A stretch of 64,000 nucleotides of DNA, taken from positions 2,499,001 to 2,563,000 of the forward strand of contig NZ_AP019749.1 of the NCBI RefSeq assembly GCF_006740045.1, given 5' to 3'. The DNA comes from Comamonas terrigena NBRC 13299 (GTDB lineage Bacteria > Pseudomonadota > Gammaproteobacteria > Burkholderiales > Burkholderiaceae_C). The position numbers were made by a program, and so were the translations under genes. The notes below the pieces were generated by a model. It ran no database searches and was not told the DNA's origin. It worked only from the letters and a program-made list of their open reading frames with translations. Positions 48,847-57,211 of the stretch are shown here, piece after piece; positions within the stretch are counted from its first letter, which is position 1, and each line of letters starts with the position of its first letter.

Positions 48847-49800
48847 TTATCGGAACATCAGGAAATTGAGCAGGAACACGTTGACGATCAGCAGCGTGAT
48901 GGCCGTGGGAACCTGCGCGCGGATGACGGCATTCTTGTCAATTTCCAGCAGTGCTGCGGGCACCAGGTTGAAGTTGGCCGCCATGGGCGTCAGCAAGGTG
49001 CCGCAGTAGCCCGACAACATGCCCACCGCCGCCATCACGGCCGGGTCGCCGTGGTAGACGCCCACCAGCACGGGCACGCCCACACCGCCCGTCATCACCG
49101 GGAAGGCCGCAAAGCCATTGCCCATGATCACGGTGAACAGCGTCATGCCGATTACATACACGGCCACGGCCACAAAACGCACATCCATGTTGATGTAGGT
49201 GGTGGTCACATAAGCCACCGCCTTGCCCACGCCGGCATCCGAGAACACCAGGCCCAACATGCCCAGCATCTGCGGCAACACCAGGGCCCAGCCCAGTGCG
49301 TCGATCAGGCGGTGCGACTCGCGCAGGCCCTGCGCGGGCGTCTCGCGTGTCATCTTGCAGGCCAGCACCAGCGCAATCACGCAGCCAATGCCCAGGCTGA
49401 CCAGGGTGCTGTTCTTGGGATCGATCAAGGGCACACCGCCGAAGACCAGGTGCTTGGCCGACAAGGTCCCCACCATGGTGATCAGCGGGATGGCCAGCGC
49501 CGGCACGAAAAGCTTGTTGCCCAGGCGCTGGGCGCTTGCCAGGTATTGCGCATCGGTGCGCGGCTGGTGCTTGCCGCCCATCACGCCGCCGAAGCCTGCG
49601 ATCAGGGCCATGACGACCGCGACCGCCCCCACCCAGGCGGGCGGCAGCAGATCACCGATGAGGAACACCAGCGCATACAGCGCCCAGAACAGTCCCGCCG
49701 AGAAACGGCGCGGGTTGCTGCTGTCGCGCAGCGTCATCAGGGCCGTCACCGCCAGCACCAGGCCGACAAGGTAGTACAGGTATTGGATGGTGATGGTCAT
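48847..49800 (-). CDS. DUF979-family membrane protein
   Basis: A 317-aa polytopic membrane protein with about nine hydrophobic segments, matching the DUF979 family (for example MGNGFAAFPVMTGGVGVPVLVG and SGYCGTLLTPMAANFNLVPAALLE). DUF979 and DUF969 occur as neighbours beside pcp or LamB/YcsF genes in several phyla and are taken to form a two-part permease, but no transport assay is known to me. Its start overlaps the DUF969 stop by 4 bases (ATGA), implying coupled, near-equal synthesis. The substrate inferred from context is 5-oxoproline or pyroglutamyl peptides. Confidence 0.88.
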   Translation of the reverse strand: MTITIQYLYYLVGLVLAVTALMTLRDSSNPRRFSAGLFWALYALVFLIGDLLPPAWVGAVAVVMALIAGFGGVMGGKHQPRTDAQYLASAQRLGNKLFVPALAIPLITMVGTLSAKHLVFGGVPLIDPKNSTLVSLGIGCVIALVLACKMTRETPAQGLRESHRLIDALGWALVLPQMLGMLGLVFSDAGVGKAVAYVTTTYINMDVRFVAVAVYVIGMTLFTVIMGNGFAAFPVMTGGVGVPVLVGVYHGDPAVMAAVGMLSGYCGTLLTPMAANFNLVPAALLEIDKNAVIRAQVPTAITLLIVNVFLLNFLMFR

Positions 49801-50516
49801 GCCGACTCTCCCTGGGCAACTTTCTTCTCTGCAGCAATGTCACGCGCCAGTTGCTTGTCCAGGCGGTGCAGGCGGAAGGCATGGATCGCAAATGCAGCCG
49901 TGGCGGTGGGAATGCCCCACAGCGCAACGTGGATCGGCTCAACCTCGATACCGGCCTCCTTCAGGAACGTCGTCATCAGCACGATCGCACCGAAGGCCAC
50001 GAAGATGTCTTCACCAAAGAACAGGCCCACGTTGTCCGTGGCCGCCGACATGGCCCGCAGTTTCTCGCGCACCTTGCCAGACAGCTTGCCGTAGCGGTTT
50101 TCCGTCGCGCCTTCGGCCATGGGCGCCAGCAGCGGGCGCACCATCTGGGGATGACCGCCCAGGCTGGTCAAGCCGATGGCAGCGGTCAGCTGGCGCGCAG
50201 CCAGATAGACGATCAGCAGGCGGCCGGCGGTCGCCGACTTGATGGAGCTGATCCAGTTCTGCGCATGCTGGCGAAGGCCATGGCGCTCCAGCAGACCGAT
50301 CACGGCCAGTGGCAGCAGGATGATCAGCGGCAGATTGCGCGTCTTGATGAAGCCAGCCCCAATGGCGGCCAGTACCTTGTCCAGCGGGAAGCCCGCCGCA
50401 AAGGCGGTGCCTATGGCGGTCACGATGACCACCAGCATGGGGTTAAAGCGCAGCGCAAAGCCCGCAATGATGATGAGCACGCCAATCAGCGGCCACAGGT
50501 TGAGATCTACAGGCAT
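49797..50516 (-). CDS. DUF969-family membrane protein
   Basis: A 239-aa membrane protein of the DUF969 family, with helices at LWPLIGVLIIIAGFALRF, MLVVIVTAIGTAFAAGF, LPLIILLPLAVIGLL and near the C terminus (IHVALWGIPTATAAFAIHAF). The conserved block GLTSLGGHPQMVRPLLAPMAEGA and DNVGLFFGEDIFVAFGAIVLM are visible. The ATG at 50516 has GGAGG at a 5-base spacing. It is the first gene of DUF969-DUF979-pcp-pxpA-pxpBC-carboxylase and so lies right after the operator-like motif. Predicted partner of DUF979. Confidence 0.88.
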   Translation of the reverse strand: MPVDLNLWPLIGVLIIIAGFALRFNPMLVVIVTAIGTAFAAGFPLDKVLAAIGAGFIKTRNLPLIILLPLAVIGLLERHGLRQHAQNWISSIKSATAGRLLIVYLAARQLTAAIGLTSLGGHPQMVRPLLAPMAEGATENRYGKLSGKVREKLRAMSAATDNVGLFFGEDIFVAFGAIVLMTTFLKEAGIEVEPIHVALWGIPTATAAFAIHAFRLHRLDKQLARDIAAEKKVAQGESA

Positions 50517-50654
50517 CAAGCCTCCGGGGAATCACGCCCATACCCGCTGCGCGGTGGGCCATAGGTACTACGCCAAAGGCGGGAGTCCTCTCGGAATCCC
50601 GCCCAGCTCTTTCGAAAGGCTTCGCCCTCTGCATCAGAGGATGATGTCCATTCT

Positions 50655-50667
50655 ATTGTTGAACAAT
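50655..50667. promoter_or_regulatory. Operator-like palindrome before the pyroglutamate operon
   Basis: ATTGTT-G-AACAAT is a perfect 13-bp palindrome 139 bases upstream of the DUF969 start. The 12-mer within it recurs at 43345. A TAGAAT hexamer beside it on the minus strand could be a -10, so a bound repressor would block the promoter. Nothing else in the 425-base gap 50517-50941 looks like a gene. Confidence 0.55.
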
Positions 50668-50941
50668 CAATTGATATTGATAGGACAGACGTGATTTTTT
50701 TGCAGAACAGTCGCACCAACACATAGTAAATACCCTTATTTTTGTCACACGGTGCGGTGTTGTTCTTCTTTGGAACACCGTCTCCGTTCGGCAGCAGAGA
50801 ACGCCCCAGCCAAGGCCGTCTCTGCAGGCAGCCATCCCGATGCAGCCCGCACCGCCGCAAGCCATGCCACCACCCCAGACTGATGCAACAGGCTTGCTGC
50901 CTTGTTTCTCCGCTATGCTTTTACGCATAAGGAGAAACAAC

Positions 50942-51499
50942 GTGAAGTGGATGGGCCACTGCCTGTTGGGCATGGCACTGGGCATGGGCAGCGCGGCTGC
51001 CTGGGCGGATTACACGGCGGTGGCCCTGTACGCACCCAAACAGGTAGGCGGCTGGGGCACCGGCGCCACCCAGGCCGAAGCCGCCGCCCTGGCCGTCTGC
51101 GCGCAGGCGCACACCCGCTGCGCCATCCGCTACACCGCCGCTGTGGCCGTGGCCACGGATTCGGAAATGCTGGCCAGCAGCATCAGCTACCACAGCCGTA
51201 CCGAAGCCGAACGCGAAGCGCTGGCAGGCTGCGGCGAGCCGGCCTGTGAAATCGCCGCCACCGTGGAAGCGCCCGGTCTGTATGCCCTGTTCACGGTGCA
51301 CCAGGGCGAAGACATGGTCGGCCTGTACCTGCGCCACGGGCTGACCAGCCAGGAACAGGCCATCACCCAGGCCCAGCAGCAGTGCGAACAGCGCGAAGGC
51401 CTGCGCTGCACCCTCAGCCGCTGGGGCGCCATCCGGGGCGAGCTGCCCGGCACCGGCACGCCGCGCGAAATCTACGCCGTGCAGACGGACGCGGACTGA
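50942..51499 (+). CDS. Small exported Cys-containing protein of unknown function
   Basis: A 185-aa protein starting at a GTG (50942) with AAGGAG about 7 bases before. The N-terminal signal peptide is WMGHCLLGMALGMGSAAAWA. The mature part has two repeats of about 75 residues with the pattern LYAP..VGGWGTGATQAEAAALAVCAQ and LRHGLTSQEQAITQAQQQCEQ, each with a cysteine-rich tail (CAIRYTAAV, CTLSRWGAI). This resembles DUF4189-type domains, but I am not certain. It is followed by a terminator and is not in an operon. Confidence 0.7.
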   Translation: MKWMGHCLLGMALGMGSAAAWADYTAVALYAPKQVGGWGTGATQAEAAALAVCAQAHTRCAIRYTAAVAVATDSEMLASSISYHSRTEAEREALAGCGEPACEIAATVEAPGLYALFTVHQGEDMVGLYLRHGLTSQEQAITQAQQQCEQREGLRCTLSRWGAIRGELPGTGTPREIYAVQTDAD

Positions 51500-51515
51500 A
51501 CGAAGGCCCCCAAAC

Positions 51516-51545
51516 AAAAAGCACCTCCAGGGAGGTGCTTTTTTT
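51516..51545 (+). terminator. Bidirectional terminator between the 50942 gene and the lrp-type gene
   Basis: AAAAAGCACCTCC-AG-GGAGGTGCTTTTT: a 13-bp stem with T on one side and A on the other, between convergent genes. Confidence 0.93.
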
Positions 51546-51591
51546 CATGCGGTGGCGGCCTGGGGCCTGCAAAGGGCCCCGGCGCCGCGCC

Positions 51592-52068
51592 TCACTCCAT
51601 CACCACCGGCGCCTGCAGCGGCGACGTGGTGCGCCGGTCGATCTTGCGGTTCAGCACCACCGAGGTATAGGTCTGCTGGATACCGTCAATCATGCCGATG
51701 CGGTCCAGCAGCGCGTCCAGCTTCTCGTTGCTTTCGCAGCGCAGGAACACCATGTAGTCGTACTGTCCGCTGACGGCGGAGACCTCTTCCACCTCGGTCA
51801 GGCGGTTGAGCGCCTGCATCACCGAAGTCGCGGTCTTGGGCTGCACCCGGATGCCGCAGTAGGCGCGCACCGAAGCCTGCTCCATGCGCGGCCCCAGGCG
51901 CACGCCGTAGCCGGCGATGATGCCTTCCTGTTCCAGCCGCGCGATGCGCGCCACCACCGTGGTGCGGGCCAGGTCCATCTGGCGTGCCAGATGGGCGGTC
52001 GAAGCACGCGCATTGGTCTGCAGCAGGCGCAGCAGCTGGCGGTCGGTTTCGTCGAGTCGGTAGTCCAT
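51592..52068 (-). CDS. Lrp/AsnC-family transcriptional regulator
   Basis: A 158-aa regulator. The N-terminal winged helix (DETDRQLLRLLQTNARASTAHLARQMDLARTTVVARIARLEQEGII, here split across residues 5-50) is followed by an RAM/ligand domain (VEEVSAVSGQYDYMVFLRCE). It begins 4 bases after the stop of the ABC ATPase gene and so is the last gene of the amino-acid transporter operon. It likely senses the transported amino acid and controls the operon. The ATG at 52068 fits the usual Lrp length of about 155. Confidence 0.92.
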   Translation of the reverse strand: MDYRLDETDRQLLRLLQTNARASTAHLARQMDLARTTVVARIARLEQEGIIAGYGVRLGPRMEQASVRAYCGIRVQPKTATSVMQALNRLTEVEEVSAVSGQYDYMVFLRCESNEKLDALLDRIGMIDGIQQTYTSVVLNRKIDRRTTSPLQAPVVME

Positions 52069-52072
52069 AGGC

Positions 52073-52882
52073 TCAGAGCGTAGCACCACAGGCGCTGCAA
52101 TGTGGGGCGGCGTGGCTGCCCACCATCTTGCCCATGAAGGCGCGGGTGGCTTCCTGCTGCGGGTGGTCGATGACCTGCGCCGGCGCGCCGGACTCCACCA
52201 CCACGCCGTCGCGCATGAAGACCACCTGGTCCGCCACTTCGCGGGCAAAGGCAATTTCGTGCGTCACCAGCACCATGGTCATGCCCTCTTTGGCCAGCGA
52301 CTGGATCACGCCCAGCACCTCGGCCACCAGCTCGGGGTCCAGTGCGGAAGTTGCCTCGTCGAACAGCATCACGCTGGGCTCCATGGCCAGCGCACGGGCA
52401 ATCGCCACGCGCTGCTTCTGGCCGCCGGACATCTTCTCGGGCAGCATGTCGCAGCGCTCGGACAGGCCCACCTTGGCCAGCAGCTTGCGGGCCGTGGCTT
52501 CGGCTTCGGCCTTGGGCTTCTTGAGCACCGTGACCGGGCCTTCCATCACGTTCTGCAGCACCGTCATGTGCGGGAACAGATTGAAGTGCTGGAACACCAT
52601 GCCGGTGCGGGCGCGAAAGCCCGCCAGCACCTTGTCACCCGGCAGGCAGTCGGCGCCACCGGTGAACTCCAGCGCCTGCCCGCCCACGCGGATCTCGCCA
52701 CCATCGGGCACGGTCAGCAGGTTGATGCAGCGCAGCAAGGTGGACTTGCCCGAGCCCGAAGGCCCGATCAGCGCCACCACGCTGCCGCGTGGCACATCCA
52801 GCGAGATGTTCTTGAGCACATTCAGCGTGCCGAAGGACTTGCGCAGCCCCCGGATGCTGATGGCAATATCGGAAGTGGACAT
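52073..52882 (-). CDS. Polar amino-acid ABC transporter ATP-binding protein
   Basis: ATPase of a GlnQ/HisP-type importer, 269 aa. Walker A LIGPSGSGKSTLLR, Q-loop MVFQHFNLFPHMTVLQNV, signature MSGGQKQR (methionine in place of the first leucine), Walker B VMLFDEATSALDPE, H-loop LVTHEIAFA. A short C-terminal extension contains two cysteines (HCSACGATL). It lies 3 bases after the permease gene and upstream of the lrp-type gene. The transported amino acid cannot be told from sequence. Confidence 0.94.
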   Translation of the reverse strand: MSTSDIAISIRGLRKSFGTLNVLKNISLDVPRGSVVALIGPSGSGKSTLLRCINLLTVPDGGEIRVGGQALEFTGGADCLPGDKVLAGFRARTGMVFQHFNLFPHMTVLQNVMEGPVTVLKKPKAEAEATARKLLAKVGLSERCDMLPEKMSGGQKQRVAIARALAMEPSVMLFDEATSALDPELVAEVLGVIQSLAKEGMTMVLVTHEIAFAREVADQVVFMRDGVVVESGAPAQVIDHPQQEATRAFMGKMVGSHAAPHCSACGATL

Positions 52883-52885
52883 GGC

Positions 52886-53548
52886 TCAGCCCCCCTTGGA
52901 ATGGTGTTGTTCCAGGCGCTTGGCCCACAGCGTGGCCGGCAGCAGGATCACGAAATACGCCACGGCGATCAGGGTGTAGACCTCCAGCGGACGGTAGGTG
53001 TCGTGCGCAATCACCTGGCCCTGGTACAGCAGATCGGGCACCGCCAGCACCGACAGCAGCGAAGTGTTCTTCAGCTGCATGATGGACTGGCTCACCAGCG
53101 GCGGCACCATGCGCTTGAAGGCCTGGGGCAGCACCACGCGGCGCATCACCTGGCCGCGCGTCATGCCGATGGCCTGGCCGGCCTCGGTCTGGCCGATGTC
53201 GGTGGCAATCACGCCCCCACGGATGATTTCCGCATAGAAGGCGCCGCCATACAGCGACAGGCACAGCGCCGCCGCCATGGTGGCCGACATCTCGATGCCG
53301 GTCAGCACCGGCAGCGCGTAGTAGAACCACACCAGCTGCACCAGCACCGGCGTGCAGCGGAACACTTCCACATAGGCGCGCAGCGGCGCGCTGATCCACA
53401 CATGGCGCGACAGCCGCCCCAGCCCGGCGAGCACACCGATGGCCAGGCCCGCCGCCACACAGATCGCGGTGAACAGCAGCGTATAGCCGATGCCGGCAAT
53501 CAGCAGGCTGCGGTACTGCCACAGCGAGGCAAAGTCCCATTCGTACAT
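52886..53548 (-). CDS. Polar amino-acid ABC transporter permease
   Basis: A 220-aa His/Glu/Gln/Arg/opine-type permease with five predicted helices. The EAA loop that couples to the ATPase reads EAGQAIGMTRGQVMRRVVLPQAFKRMVPPL. Only one permease gene is present, so the channel is presumably a homodimer. It lies between the binding protein and ATPase genes in one minus-strand operon. Confidence 0.93.
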   Translation of the reverse strand: MYEWDFASLWQYRSLLIAGIGYTLLFTAICVAAGLAIGVLAGLGRLSRHVWISAPLRAYVEVFRCTPVLVQLVWFYYALPVLTGIEMSATMAAALCLSLYGGAFYAEIIRGGVIATDIGQTEAGQAIGMTRGQVMRRVVLPQAFKRMVPPLVSQSIMQLKNTSLLSVLAVPDLLYQGQVIAHDTYRPLEVYTLIAVAYFVILLPATLWAKRLEQHHSKGG

Positions 53549-53572
53549 TGACCTACCCTCAGCCCTGCCCGC

Positions 53573-54406
53573 TTAGAACTTCACCTGCTTGGGGAAGCTC
53601 TCGGGCTTCACGCCGGCCAGCTTCTCCATGTTGTGCACGATCACCTTCTGCACATCGCCCGCGGCACGGGTTTCCTTGATCCAGGCATTCACCTTGTTTT
53701 CCAGGTCCTTGTTGGCGCTCTTGCGCAGACCGATGTGCACGGTGGAAGTGCTGACCGGCTCGGGCACGAACATCTTGCCCATGTCGGGGCGCTTGGCCAG
53801 CAGCGGCTGAGCCAACAGCACCATCAGCACCTGGCAGTCGGCACGGCCGGTCTGGATGGCCATGGTGGCCGCGCCCGAGCTTTCCAGGCGGGAGATGCTG
53901 GCCTTGGGCAAGGTCTTGGTGGCGAACTGGTCCTGGTTGGAGCCCACGTCCACCACGATCTTCACCTTGGGATCGTTCAGCTGCTCCCAGGTCTTGACTT
54001 CCGGATAGCCCTTCTTGCAGACCACGGTCAGCGTGTTGTTGAACAGCACGTCGGAGAAGTCGATCATCTCGCGGCGCGCCGGTGTGGGGCCCATGCCGAA
54101 CATCACGTCGATCTTGTTGGCCTGCAGGTCCATCACGGCATTGCCCCAGGTGGTTTCCACGCGTTCCACCTTGGCGCCCAGCTTGGTCGCCAGACCTTCG
54201 GCGAAGTCGGGACCGAAGCCCTGCCATTCATTGCGCACCAGATCCTTGTGGAAGTACGGCGTGGCGCCCGAGATCACGCCGATGCGCAGCACCTTGGTGC
54301 GCTCCACGCGCTGCAGCGTGGTTTCGTCCTGGGCCATGGCGGCCTGGGTGAGCAACAGGCTGCCGGCCACTGCCAGCGAGCGGAAAAGAGTGCGGGAGAC
54401 GGTCAT
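53573..54406 (-). CDS. Polar amino-acid ABC transporter substrate-binding protein
   Basis: A periplasmic binding protein of family 3, 277 aa, with a signal peptide (SLAVAGSLLLTQAAMAQ). Features are KVLRIGVISGATPYFHKD, NEWQGFGPDFAEGLATKLG, the core WGNAVMDLQANKIDVMFGMGPTPAR and VVDVGSNQDQFATKTLPKA. The residues that grip the amino-acid carboxylate usually follow the GMxxTxxR pattern, here GMGPTPAR. It is the first gene of the operon; its promoter lies in the 453-base gap shared with the Crp/Fnr gene. Confidence 0.93.
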   Translation of the reverse strand: MTVSRTLFRSLAVAGSLLLTQAAMAQDETTLQRVERTKVLRIGVISGATPYFHKDLVRNEWQGFGPDFAEGLATKLGAKVERVETTWGNAVMDLQANKIDVMFGMGPTPARREMIDFSDVLFNNTLTVVCKKGYPEVKTWEQLNDPKVKIVVDVGSNQDQFATKTLPKASISRLESSGAATMAIQTGRADCQVLMVLLAQPLLAKRPDMGKMFVPEPVSTSTVHIGLRKSANKDLENKVNAWIKETRAAGDVQKVIVHNMEKLAGVKPESFPKQVKF

Positions 54407-54859
54407 GGGAAATGCCTTGCGCGGCCGGGCCGCGCGTCAAAACAATCGTAGAGGGGGGAGAGGTGGGTGCAGCACCACCGCCAGGCCGCCGCACCCCAGG
54501 CCAGGGCCCCGGATGCGCGCAGCCCCGCCGATGGGTGCCAAGCAGCACGCTGGGCAGTGTAGGTCCCGGCTTTGTCACCACAAGTATAAAAAGTGACAAT
54601 CCGGCCAACAAATGTCGTCACATCGTCATTTCACTGCTTTTATTTTCCCCAAACTGCTGAAATATCCGCGCATTTCTTCGATCTGCAGGGCGGCCGCGCT
54701 GAAATCCGAAGCCATCAAAAACCATAGCAACAAATACTGCAACAAAGCCATCTTCCAAGCGAAAGTACGCCAAAACACTGCGGCAATTGCGTATGCTGCA
54801 GCTGTCCGGACAAATGCCCGGCGGCCTACAATGACCGCCAAAAAGCGAGACAAGCTGCC
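54407..54859. other. Divergent intergenic region between the ABC operon and the Crp/Fnr gene
   Basis: 453 bases with no gene. The part from 54590 to 54790 is A+T-rich and probably holds both promoters. A perfect palindrome TGTCCGGACA lies at 54803-54812, 48 bases before the Crp/Fnr start, with TACAAT (54827-54832) after it as a possible -10; a matching -35 was not found. Confidence 0.4.
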
Positions 54860-55591
54860 ATGCAACCCAGCCATAACGAACCTATCCTGAGCGTCACCGA
54901 GCGCGAGGCCATCAACGCCGGCCGGTGGTTTACCACCCTCTCCCCATCGCTGCGCCATGACATCCTGCGCCTGGCCACCGTCAAGCGCTTCAAGGACGGC
55001 GCGCAGATCTACGCGCGCGGCGATGCCCCGCACGACTGGTTTGCCTGCGCCAAGGGCGCGGTGCGCATGAGCTCCACCAGCCTGGCGGGCCGCCAGACCA
55101 CCCTCACCTACCTGGAGCCCGGTGCCTGGTTCGGTGCCATGTCCACCTTCCTGGACGAACCCCGCACCCGCGACGCCCATGCCCACGGCGACACCACGCT
55201 GGTGTGCGTGAGCAAGGAGAGCTTTCGCACCATCCTGTCCAACCACATCGAGTTCTACGATGCCTTGCTGCGCCTGCAGGCCCAGCGCATCCGCCAGATC
55301 TACGGCCTGGTGGAAGACCTCAACACCCTGCCGCTGCGCGCGCGCCTGGCCAAGCAGCTGATGCACCTGTCGCGCAGCTACGGCCTGCGCACCCACGACG
55401 ATCCGCAGGAAATCCGCATCGGCCTGCAGCTGGTGCAGGAAGAGTTGGCCCAGCTGCTGGGCGCCTCGCGCCAGCGCGTGAACCAGGAACTCAAGCGCAT
55501 GGAACGCGAAGACTGCATCCGCGTGGAACCTTCGGGCCTGGTGGTGCGCGACAGCGACGCGCTGCTGGCCATCGTCAACGAAGGCTGCTGA
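54860..55591 (+). CDS. Crp/Fnr-family transcriptional regulator
   Basis: A 243-aa regulator with an N-terminal cyclic-nucleotide-type beta roll (KRFKDGAQIYARGDAPHDWF, LEPGAWFGAMSTFLDE), a dimerisation helix, and a C-terminal winged helix whose recognition helix is VQEELAQLLGASRQRVNQELKRME. It lacks the FNR cysteine cluster. The cAMP-binding RS pair is not obvious (the corresponding stretch is DEPRTRDAHA), so the ligand is unknown. Similar proteins are abundant in Comamonadaceae. It is divergent from the ABC operon; control of that operon is possible but unproven. Confidence 0.88.
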   Translation: MQPSHNEPILSVTEREAINAGRWFTTLSPSLRHDILRLATVKRFKDGAQIYARGDAPHDWFACAKGAVRMSSTSLAGRQTTLTYLEPGAWFGAMSTFLDEPRTRDAHAHGDTTLVCVSKESFRTILSNHIEFYDALLRLQAQRIRQIYGLVEDLNTLPLRARLAKQLMHLSRSYGLRTHDDPQEIRIGLQLVQEELAQLLGASRQRVNQELKRMEREDCIRVEPSGLVVRDSDALLAIVNEGC

Positions 55592-55728
55592 GGCACAGCG
55601 CCAACTGCACACCTGCTGCACGCTGGCGGCACAGCGGTGTGCGGTGCCCTGCTGCGCCGCACGCCCGTACGCCCCGGCCCCCTTCCCGTGCTGCACGCCG
55701 GCCTGGCACCGGCCTGTGCAGCCGACTT

Positions 55729-57114
55729 TCAGCCGAAGAACGCCGGCCGCCCGCCCGGGCGCTTGCCGGCCAGCACGGACTGGGCCTGGTTGATCCAGTC
55801 CATCACCGCCTGGGCCACCGCATCGCCCCGCTGCGCCACCTTGGGCCAGCGCCGCAGACAGGTGTGGATGAAGGTCTCCAGCTGCCACAGCGCCTCGCGG
55901 TTGATGACGGCCTGCTCGCTCAGCATGGTGGCGTCCCGCTTCATCAGGTGCAGCACGGCCATCTGCTGCTTGGGCAGCGACCCCGCCTCGGCCAGCGCGG
56001 CCTCCAGGGCAGCCACACGCACGTCCAGAAACAGCCCCGCCCGCCCGCTGGGCAGCAGCTGCCACTTCTCGGGCAGCTGGGCGCTGCGGCGCTTCCAGTG
56101 GTCGATCAGCATGGTCAGCATCACCAGGCTGTGGCGCACTTCGGCCGCCATGGGCTGCATCTCGCCTTCGGCCGCCATGCGTGGCTCCCGCTCCAGCGCC
56201 GGCTGCAACAGCAGGTGCACATGCTCGATGAGGCGGGTATCAAAGCGCTCGCGGTTCAGGCGCAACATCAGCGACAGGCGCATGGCCGGCCGGTCGCCGG
56301 CATATTTTTCAAAGAAGGCGGCCACCACCTCGGCCACCATCAGGATGCGGCCCAGCGGTGAAATCTGCTCGCCGGTGACGTTGCGCGGGTAGCCGCTGCC
56401 GTCCATGCGCTCGTGGTGCTCCAGCACCGCCAGTTCCACGGCCGCCGGATAGGCGGCGGTGGAACGCACCACCAGCATGGCGGTGATGGAATGCACGGCC
56501 AGCTGGCGCCGCTCCTCGGGGGTCAGCTTGTGCTGCGGATCGGCCCAGCTGGGCTCCATGAACAGCATGCCCACGTCGTGCAGCAAGGCAGCGGCGGCCA
56601 GCTGCGCCAGCTGGGTGTCGTCCAGCTTCTCGCGCACGCCCAGGAACACCGCCACCAGCATCATGCACAGGCTGTGCTCGTACAGCTGCGGGCGCTGGCT
56701 GCGCATCACCGTCAGCTTGAAGCAGGCCTGCGCCGGCCAGGCCATGTCGGCCAGCGGCGCCAGCAGGCGCCACTGCTGGCGCGGGCCCAGGGCCTGCATC
56801 AGCAGCCGGGGCAGCGCGGCGGATTCGCACAGCGTCATCGCCTCGGCCTCCAGCGTGGGCACATCCACCCGGTCGCGGATCTCCAGCAGATCGTCGATAG
56901 GAAGGCGCAGGCGCTCGTTCACCAGCTTGTCATACAGCACCGCGTCGATGCGCATGCCCTTGTCGGCCAGGCGCACCCCGTTGGCGGTGTAGATGGCATC
57001 GCGCAGCACCAGGTTCTGCTGCTGGCCCAGGGCCTGGATGGCACGCAGGAAATGCGCGGTTCCCTGGAGGCTGTCGGCCTCCAGTTGGGGTAAGGGATGC
57101 GATGGGAGGCTCAT
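55729..57114 (-). CDS. HD-GYP domain protein, predicted c-di-GMP phosphodiesterase
   Basis: A protein of about 461 aa with an HD-GYP domain in the middle (about residues 140-330): HSLCMMLVAVFLG, the HD pair in AAALLHDVGMLFM, the HH region in VLEHHERMDGSGYP, where the signature HHExxDGxGYP is complete, and LGRILMVAEVVAAFF. The N-terminal 130 residues hold no named sensor; the C terminus is helical. Start is unclear: ATG 57114 (MSLPSHPLPQLEAD) is taken, because the next ATG up (57144) is only a few bases from a hairpin that probably ends the sco operon. With the GGDEF gene at 34 kb it gives the window one c-di-GMP synthase and one hydrolase. Confidence 0.87.
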   Translation of the reverse strand: MSLPSHPLPQLEADSLQGTAHFLRAIQALGQQQNLVLRDAIYTANGVRLADKGMRIDAVLYDKLVNERLRLPIDDLLEIRDRVDVPTLEAEAMTLCESAALPRLLMQALGPRQQWRLLAPLADMAWPAQACFKLTVMRSQRPQLYEHSLCMMLVAVFLGVREKLDDTQLAQLAAAALLHDVGMLFMEPSWADPQHKLTPEERRQLAVHSITAMLVVRSTAAYPAAVELAVLEHHERMDGSGYPRNVTGEQISPLGRILMVAEVVAAFFEKYAGDRPAMRLSLMLRLNRERFDTRLIEHVHLLLQPALEREPRMAAEGEMQPMAAEVRHSLVMLTMLIDHWKRRSAQLPEKWQLLPSGRAGLFLDVRVAALEAALAEAGSLPKQQMAVLHLMKRDATMLSEQAVINREALWQLETFIHTCLRRWPKVAQRGDAVAQAVMDWINQAQSVLAGKRPGGRPAFFG

Positions 57115-57147
57115 GCGGACCAGTACAGTTCTGACGCCCATCATACG

Positions 57148-57170
57148 AAAGCCTGCACACGGCAGGCTTT
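57148..57170 (-). terminator. Hairpin downstream of scoB
   Basis: AAAGCCTGC and GCAGGCTTT form a 9-bp stem with a 5-base loop, 41 bases after the scoB stop; only three T residues close it. It probably separates the sco operon from the HD-GYP gene on the same strand. Confidence 0.6.
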
Positions 57171-57211
57171 CACAGCGTTACGGACGCATTACGGGCGGCT
57201 TGCGCGCCGTA

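Noticed and set aside
48502..50094. A 530-codon plus-strand open frame
   Set aside because: It is antisense to pcp, DUF979 and DUF969, with His/Gln-rich shadow composition.
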